The translations under genes were made by a program, and so were the position numbers. Positions 56,727 through 64,000 of a DNA stretch of 64,000 bases are shown here, piece by piece; within the stretch, counting starts at the first letter, position 1, and each line of letters opens with the position of its first letter. Below the pieces are notes generated by a model, which had not been told where the DNA came from, made no database searches, and was given only the letters and a program-made list of their open reading frames with translations. Origin of the DNA: Albifimbria verrucaria (Eukaryota; Ascomycota; Sordariomycetes; Hypocreales; Stachybotryaceae); the NCBI GenBank assembly GCA_020081605.1, contig JAHREC010000049.1, positions 868,001 to 932,000 on the forward strand. The letters run 5' to 3'.

Positions 56727-58907
56727 AGGACGCCGAGATGGCAGAGCGAGGATTGCAGGTAAACTCACTGACAGAGAGCGTGTATACCTAAGCGTTAATG
56801 TTGATGATTTGGGGTGTTGGGAATATTGGACGGTGTTTCTTTTCCGGTGTATCTGCGGTTGCGCCTTGGGTGAGCAGCTCAAGGAGGGCTATATCAAGGC
56901 TGTGGTATAAGCGTCTTCAAAACCCCTAATGCAAGGCGTCGCGGGACGACGCGCCTCAACGATATCTATACGAGTTATGGAGTTTCAATAATGTATCACA
57001 TGATTATGAGTCCATGGGCTTGCCTGGCCGTGCAGCCGCCAATGAATGTTTGCAGCGGCTAACCAAGAAGTGGAAATGCCGACTCGAGAGCAGGACCCCA
57101 GTCGAAGCGCCGGGCCAATAGCAGGCAGAAAGGGCACCACTTTGGGGCTTTGTGACTGGCACGCATCACCTGCATCAACCGGGGTCGGGGGTTGTGGCTT
57201 CCAATGGGCGTTGGAGAAGGGAGTGTGACGGCGTTGACGAGTTCTGGAACAGTTGGGCTGAATGGGGATTGGGAGAGTGATAGGGAGTGGTGATGAAAGA
57301 GGAAGGACGAAAAATAGCGGTGACTAGCGGGTGGAGGTTGAAGATTGAGGAGGTGTGAAGAGTTGTGATGAGGGTGGTTGAGGGAGAGATGTGAGAGGTT
57401 GGAAGAGAGCTGATGGTTAAAAGAGCCGTGGTTGTGTAGATGTAGCGGGGATATGTAGATAGATACAGTAGGTAGGTGAGGTAGTTGATTAGTGAGGCTG
57501 TTGTTTGGTTGAGCACATGGTCAATCCGATGCAGGGCACCGTCAACAACAAAAGATCGGAAGATACACAACAGATAGGAAGCAGGTGGAATGACTGGCAG
57601 CTTCGATCCCGATAAAGTCAAAACGCGGCCATGAGTCGAGAGGAGGCCATTGGGCGCTGATGCAGCGTGGCATCCATCAAAGCAAAGACACAAAGGCCAG
57701 AGGAGAGAGTCCAGGGTAGGGCCAGCGAATGGGAGGAGGCGAGGCGGGCCGCAGCCGCTGTGGGAACCCTCCTGCTGGGCGGCTAATTGCGAGCTAAGCC
57801 TACAGGCAAGTAACGAACTTGTCTAGCACAGGTGGTTAGTGGGCGTCTATAGAGCTCAGCCAGGCCCAGGCCGGGGCCCCAATTCAGTTGACCAGGTCGC
57901 TTCGGTTGGAGACCAACAGGCCGAGTGCGCCTGCGCCGGCTCTTTGGCGCTGCTCTTTTTGTTTCATTGTGCTCCGTGCTCCGTAGGGAATGGTCAAACG
58001 AGAGGACAGGAGGAGACGGGGAGAAGCGGTTTTTTATATCATGGAGCTGCTGACGGGTTGAGCGTCGCACCTTATCTGACCTGGCCTTGCGAGGAGGTAC
58101 CTTGGTAGCATTAGTAGCTCCCGTCATCAGCAGCTTCGTCGCCTGTAAGCGTACCAAAGCAAGGTAAGGCAAAGGCAAAGGCAAGGTGAGAGGTAAATGT
58201 ACCTAACGTTAACGGCCACGGTACTGTAGGTCGGCCGGTCGTTACGGTGAAAAACAATTAAACGAGGGCCACCCCGCATCTAGCTGGAACCTCGACAGAC
58301 CTGACTGTCTTGTCTTGTCTGTCTCTTCTTGACGACGACGACGAGCTTCTGCGTTTTTTCCCATTAACCCGTCGGAGTGTGCAGCGCCTCTCTTCGTTTG
58401 ACGCGAACCGCGCGACAGAATAGCCAGACGGACACACCTGCGTTGTCGTGCACAGGTCAACGGGCCGCATAAGAGGCGACCTCTGCCGGGCAACCCACGT
58501 CACCTTTTCCACCTCTCGCCCGAAACCCCACCAAACAGCGGAGCAAGTACTGCGCTTGCACTGCACTGCACCGCACTGCACCGCACCGCACCGCACCCGT
58601 ATAGCAGCATCTGGCATCACCATCTGCTGTCTGCTCCGCATACGCCAAACACCACGACGTTGCCTTGCAGACTTGAACCTCCCGCCCTGTCCTCTCCGAC
58701 CTTGCCATCTCTCCTCCCGCATATCGTACGCGTCCTGCATCCCGCATCCTCGAATAACCGCATGCCACTTGCTGGCTCCACGTCTCGCCTCCTCGTCGGG
58801 CACCTCACATACACCTCCGCTTCCATCCATCCCCAACCTCCGACTTCGACTGCCTCCCTCGACACCGTCGCCCCGGGCTCCGAGGCCCCCTCCTCCCTCC
58901 CGCCATC
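56727..58907. other. Intergenic with pentamer repeats
   Basis: About 2.2 kb. Short repeats: AAGGCAAAGG-like near 58160-58190 and GCACT/GCACC pentamers at about 58557-58598. The right part is the promoter and leader of the BRO1 gene. Overlapping ORFs (57175-57693 minus, 58258-58836 minus, 58448-59158 plus) look like GC-rich chance frames. Confidence 0.5.
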
Positions 58908-61900
58908 ATGACCCAGTCGCCCATGATCCCCGTGCCGCTCAAGGCCACCAACGAGATCGATTGGGTCGCGCCCCTCAAGGCTTACATCCGCGACACCTAC
59001 GGCGACGATCCCGAGCGCTATGCCGAGGAGTGCGCCACCCTCAACCGCCTGCGCCAGGACATGCGCGGCGCCGGCAAGGAGAGCACCTCGGGCCGCGACA
59101 TGCTCTACCGATACTACGGTCAGCTCGAGCTGCTGGACCTGCGCTTCCCGGTCGATGAGCAGCACATCAAGATCTCTTTTACATGGTGCGGTGTCTACCT
59201 CTGTCCACTTAGCTATTACATCTCCCAAGGGTTACACGACTCATGCTAATGCTGGCCTCCTACCACAGGTTTGATGCCTTTACCCACAAGCCGACGTCCC
59301 AATACTCCCTTGCCTTCGAAAAGGCTTCCATCATCTTCAACATCTCCGCCATTCTCTCCTGCTACGCCGCCATCCAGAACCGTGCCGACGAGTCCGCCCT
59401 CAAGACTGCCTACCACTCCTTCCAGGCCTCGGCCGGCATGTTCACTTATATAAACGAAAACTTCCTCCACGCCCCGTCCACCGACCTGAGCCGCGAGACG
59501 GTGAAGACGCTCATCAACCTGCAGCTCGCCCAGGCCCAGGAGGTCTTCCTGGAGAAGCAGATCACCGACCAGAAGAAGATTGGTCTGCTGGCGAAGCTCG
59601 CCGCCCAGGCCGGGTACCTGTATTCTCAGGCCCTGGAGGGTGTGCAGGAGAATGTGACTAAAGCCATCTTCGAGAAGGTTTGGCTGTTGCTCGTGCAGGT
59701 ATGACATATCACATGGTCCCAAGATAAGGCTTATACCCTGCTGCTGGAGATGAAGAACGAGCCGTTTGATCCCATTTTCTAACAAATTATCCAATACAGA
59801 TTAAAAACAACCATTTCCACTCAGTCGCGCAATACTACCAGGCCTTAGCCGATGACGAGGCCGGCCAGCACGGAGTTGCCGTTTCTCGTCTTCAAGTGGC
59901 CGAGGCTTTGGCCAAGGAGGCCGAACGAGGGGCCAAGAACTTCCCAACTCTGTTCCGTCTTCTTCCAACCTCAGCGCCGAGTGCGGTGGCATCTTGCAAG
60001 AGATGACCCAGCGCCACTACTCAACCGTCAGGAAAAGCTGCAGGGCGCTGCCAAAGACAACGACTTCATCTACCACCATACTATCCCACCCGAGGCGAGC
60101 CTGGCGCCCATTGCTAAGCTTCCGGCTTCCAAGCCAATCCCGGTCAGCGAACTGTACGCCGGGCAAGATATCCAGCGCATCACCGGACCCGACTTGTTTG
60201 CCAAGATTGTGCCTTTTGCGGTCACCGAGTCGGCGAGCTTGTACGACGAGGAAAAGGCCAAGTTGGTGAGAGCGGAGACGGAAAAGGTGGACACGGCAAA
60301 CAGCGAAATGGATGCCAGTCTCGACTATCTGAGATTGCCTGGAGCCCTGCAAGTTCTCAAGGGAGGTTTTGACCAGGACATTCTTCCAGACGAGGACTTC
60401 CGTCAATGGTGTGATGACGTAGCCAACCACGAGAACCCGGTCGCGATATTCGACTTTTTGAGAACCGAGAAGGAGTCCATCGTGTCTATTCTAGAAAAGA
60501 GCTCGAAGCAGTTGGACATGGAAGAGAGCGTGTGCGAGAAGATGCGTTCGAAATACGAGAACGAGTGGACTCAGCAGCCAAGCTCGCGGCTGACAACGAC
60601 ACTGAGAGGCGATATCCGCAACTATCGCGAGGCGCTGGAAGAGGCCATGAAGAGCGATAACCAGCTGATAACGAAACTCCGACAGAACGAGACCGAGTTC
60701 GACGAGATGCGACGAGCGAACCAGTCCGGCGACGTCGACCAGCTGTTCCAGCGGCAAGTAGCACAGGCCAAGGCGAGGTCAGGGAGACGCTGAGTCCGTC
60801 CAACCTCGAGCCCAACCTGCTAGATGCCGACTTTGGCGAGGGCGGACCCAGTGTCATGGACCAGGTTGCCAAGGTGGAGGAGATACTCAAGAAGCTCAGC
60901 TTGATCAAGCGAGAGAGGAACCAGGTCCTGAAGGACCTAAAGGAGAAGGTGAGAATTCATGCGCCGATACCAGTTGAGGTTTCATTTCATCGATGTTAAC
61001 ATGCCACGCAGGTTCACAACGACGATATCTCACAAATCCTCATACTCAACAAAAATCAATATCAAACTACGAATCGCAGCTATTCCAGCAAGAGCTCGAA
61101 AAATTCCGGCCCCACCAGAACAGACTGCTCCAGGCCAACCACAAGCAGTCCGCCTTGATGAAGGAGCTGACGGCGACATTCAACGATCTGCTGCAGGACA
61201 AGCGTGTGCGGTCTGAGCAGAGCAAGTATGAGAGCATTCAGAAGCAGCGCTCGTCAGTAGTCAACAAGTACAAGAGGGCATACCAGGAGTTTCTTGACTT
61301 GGAAGCCGGCCTGCAGAGCGCCAAGAACTGGTACTCGGAGATGCGGGAGACAGTGCAGAGTCTGGAGAAGAATGTCGAGGCGTTTGTCAACAACCGCAGA
61401 TCGGAGGGCGCACAGCTCCTAGACCGTATCGAGCAGGAAAAGTCGTCGAGCAAGAGCCATCAAGCCGAACTGGAGCGAGAGCGTCTACGTGGGCTCATGG
61501 AGAGGATGTCAATGGAGCCAAACAGTTCGTCACCTCAACCGACTTCCTCAGGACGACCTACACCGGCGCCGCTGTTCCAGCCAGGACAGGCTCCTCGTTA
61601 TCCTCAGGTCAACTTCCAGGGTCATTACCAAGTCCCTACCTCACCGCCGGCCAACCAACCCAGCATGCAGCAGCAGAGCTACCCCGGCTACCCAGGACAG
61701 CCGGTAGGACAACCATCATTCAGCCCGCCGCCCGCAAACACCTTCTCTCAACCAACATACAATCCCAGTCAATACGGCCGAAACCCTGGACCGACATCAC
61801 CCCCGCCGAACCAGACGTCATTTGGCATGAACGCGATGCGCGGACCGGCGTCACCGCCGCCTTCGCAAACTTCGTTCACGCAGCAACACCAAGGTTATGG

Positions 61901-62141
61901 CGCGCCGTGGTCTCCCCAACAGACGCAGCCGCACCAGCAGGCTCAGGGCGGGTACGTGCCGCATGGGTTCGTTCCGCCGCCACCACCGCCTGGTCCTCCG
62001 CCGCTGGGTCCGCAGCAGACAATTCACTACGGCAGCCAAGAGTTTGAGCCATCAAGTGCGCACCCGCAGAGTGCCCAGCCGAGGCCGGCGCAGGGACAGC
62101 AGCCACATGACCCGTGGGCTGGCCTGAATGCGTGGAAATGA
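58908..62141 (+). CDS. bro1: BRO1 domain protein (ESCRT-associated Bro1/Vps31)
   Basis: Exons 58908-59185, 59269-59698, 59800-60948 and 61012-62141. The N-terminal Bro1 domain (about 1-380) includes YRYYGQLELLDLRFP, YINENFLHAPS and SQALEGVQENVTKAIFEKV. The middle is a coiled-coil V domain (EEILKKLSLIKRERNQVL, then long Glu/Gln/Lys helices). The C-terminus from about 61520 is Pro/Gln/Gly-rich with many PxxP and SPPP motifs. Bro1 binds Snf7 on endosomes and recruits the deubiquitinase Doa4 for multivesicular-body sorting. The long V domain and proline tail fit Bro1 better than PalA/Rim20, though both share the N-terminal domain. Four one-base losses (59943-59945, 60028-60029, 60782-60784, 61051-61055) split the frame; each is in a short homopolymer or CC pair. 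Confidence 0.88.
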
Positions 62142-63490
62142 TGCTGGCAAGGAGGGGAGCTAGGGGAAACAGCGTGCTGCAAGTAGATGTGGTGAAGGAT
62201 GTAGCACCGAGCCTATGGTTTTACATGGCATGGAAAGGAGCTTAGAAGGAGGAGGAGGGACAAAACGCCAGTGGATACAAGCAACGCTCGACGACGCAAC
62301 GGCGGGGGCTGTACATATGTAATGATCGACAGGGTTCACAGAGGAATCTGAATAGAAATACAAGTGATGCAGTTGCAGATCCGATCGGAATAAACCAGCA
62401 CCAGCACGCCTTGCACGCTTCGTTCAGTCTATTAGCAGGGCTTCTTTTAAACTCTCCTGGTATGTAAGTTGACAGCCCAAAGTTGATGGCCACAACGCCA
62501 GGAGGCTAGCTTAGTGGGGGCGCATCGAATGACGTTGATACTAGAGATTACCATGCTCGGCGCCACCAAAGGTACGAAAAGACGAGAAATAGTGAGTTTC
62601 TATGATTCACACGCAAAAGGTGTATCGTGAGCGAGCAGAGTTGATCTTGACAAAAAACAAAAACAAAAAAACCGTGCTAGGGAGAAAGGAAGCGCTTGTG
62701 GGAATAGTTCGGGGTGTTGATAGATCTGCCCTGCGCAGTGACAAATGCCGATATCGTCATTCGCTGTTTCTCAAGGCCGAAGCCGGTGCTGGTAGCGCGG
62801 CCTGTGATTGACCCGATCGACCGAGGCCAGGCGCACTAGGGAATTAGCAGCGGCCCAAATGGCCATCGCTCAGGCTCCCCGCTCCCCGGAAACATGGGAG
62901 ACATGGGACCTGGGACATGGGGGCAGAAATAGAGACACAACTGAAGACCCGGTGGCGTAGCGTTGATTTTTTTGTCGGGCATCTTTTCTCGCTTTGTCGT
63001 GGCGCTATGCCGTAGCGGCTGTGCCTGTATCTGCATCTGTATGCGTACCGGTATCTACATCTGCTGGGCCCCATGGAGCCCCAGCGAAAATTGTTAAGGG
63101 AGTTATGCAAGGTGGGCAATGAAGCACCGTATCATCCATCGGCTTAGCTAAAACCCGCCCACCTCCCACCCTGGTTTCCAACTACAGCCGACAACTCTCG
63201 TCTTTTACCCGTTTCCCACCCTCCCCAACAGCTTCTTCTCCTGTCTGCTCGCCGGCTCGGGTTGTCCTACCGGATTGTTAAATACAGCTGTATTTGTGCG
63301 ACTGTCTGAGAACTGCAGAGAGCATCGCTACCCTGCTCGGCTTTATCCCAATTGCTTGCTGGGCGCATCCTGGGCTGTACGAATCCTGAAGCTGTACACC
63401 GCCGGAGCTCGACGATACAGGCTCCCTTGAGGTCAATTCGACTGTTAAGACTTGATTGAGAAGGAATTGAAGCTATATCCCGCAGCAAAC
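62142..63490. other. Intergenic
   Basis: 3' flank of bro1 and promoter of the dehydrogenase. No gene recognised; ORFs are short and on both strands. Confidence 0.5.
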
Positions 63491-64000
63491 ATGGTGTTGA
63501 CAGGAGGCGACGTTGCGCAGCACGCCGACGCCAAGTCGTGCTGGGTCATCATTCATGTAAGGCGCACCGACAAGAGCTCCTCGACCAGCACAGAATCTGA
63601 CAGAGGTACAGGGCAAAGCCTACGATGTGACCGAGTTCCTACCTGGTAAGCCACGATGACGTCCAGCTCACACCAAAAGCAAGGCACTGACGCGAGTTCC
63701 GCAGAGCACCCCGGTGGCCAGAAGATCATCCTCAAGTATGCTGTACGTACGACCTCACCGCCGTGAACCGGCCGTTATCTAACCACCTCGTGCAGGGCAA
63801 GGACGCGACCAAGGAGTTCGATCCCATACACCCCCGACACCCTGGACCAGTACCTCGACAAGTCGAAGCACCTCGGCCCCGTCGATATGAACACCGTTGA
63901 CAACGTCGAGAAGGAGGAGGACGATCCCGAGGAGGCCCAGCGCCTGGAGCGGGTCAAGCAGAAGCCGTTGCTGTCGCAGTGCTATAACTTGCACGATTTC
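63491..64000 (+). CDS. Cytochrome b5-FMN dehydrogenase (cytochrome b2-like), 5' part
   Basis: Exons 63491-63556, 63614-63647, 63705-63742 and 63796 to the window end. The four exons encode a cytochrome b5 domain: DVAQHADAKSCWVIIHG, AYDVTEFLPEHPGGQKIIL with the heme-ligand His in HPGG, and the second heme His in FDPIHP; then a linker and VKQKPLLSQCYNLHDF, the start of the FMN-dependent alpha-hydroxy acid dehydrogenase domain. In yeast this fusion is L-lactate:cytochrome c oxidoreductase. No mitochondrial presequence is visible before the b5 domain, so a cytosolic form or other 2-hydroxy acid is possible. A base-count problem in CCCCC at about 63832-63836 breaks the frame. The rest of the gene is outside the window. 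Confidence 0.85.

Noticed and set aside
57175..57693. 172-codon minus-strand ORF
   Set aside because: Ser/Thr/Leu-rich translation of purine-rich DNA without domain features.
1..64000. CRISPR arrays or bacterial operons
   Set aside because: No regularly spaced repeats; spliced genes and fungal families show eukaryotic DNA.

Overview
The window is nuclear DNA of a filamentous ascomycete, most likely a sordariomycete. Support: short GT-AG introns (about 45-100 bp) with CTAAC-like branch sites; fungal-only families (SesA domains, NACHT-WD40 STAND receptor, HET-C2-type glycolipid transfer protein, AspRS-DUF2156 ergosteryl-aspartate synthase, LaeA-like methyltransferase); and a mixed gene order with no operons.

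Left half (about 1-27.5 kb) is an accessory region: AT-richer, gene-poor, with many broken or unrecognised ORFs. It holds a small two-exon gene (5.7-6.1 kb); a five-exon SesA-domain protein ending in a twice-repeated glycine-rich motif that resembles HET-s-type amyloid signalling motifs (7.0-8.4 kb); an intron-containing tRNA-Asn (8.8 kb); a homeodomain plus C2H2 transcription factor (9.6-11.7 kb, minus); a second SesA protein with a different C-terminal motif (13.5-14.4 kb, minus); a NACHT-WD40 NLR-like receptor (16.0-20.1 kb); a gene-free AT-rich stretch (20.1-22.3 kb); a frame-broken trypsin-like protein (22.3-24.3 kb, minus); and, divergent from it, the most unusual object here: a gene at 25.1-27.05 kb made of at least 23 tiny exons. 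That gene encodes a CCHC zinc knuckle followed by a charged, probably coiled-coil tail in which eight exons are exactly 21 nt, one heptad each.

Right half (about 29.8-64 kb) is GC-richer and carries mostly conserved genes: RNF126-like RING-H2 E3 ligase, a secreted DUF3237-like protein, a four-exon small protein, ergosteryl-aspartate synthase (erdS), a nearby HSL-type alpha/beta hydrolase that is a candidate erdH partner, a coiled-coil protein, a LaeA-like methyltransferase, an O-methyltransferase, a GLTP/HET-C2 protein, phospholipase D, BRO1, and the 5' part of a cytochrome b5-FMN (cytochrome b2-like) dehydrogenase cut by the window end.

A recurring pattern affects interpretation: nearly every conserved gene in the right half has one to four single-base contractions in short homopolymer runs that break an otherwise intact, family-like frame. 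This is best explained by sequencing or assembly error. Frameshifts in the NLR and trypsin-like genes therefore cannot be taken as proof of pseudogenes. The microexon gene and the first SesA gene need no frame correction in the parts resolved.
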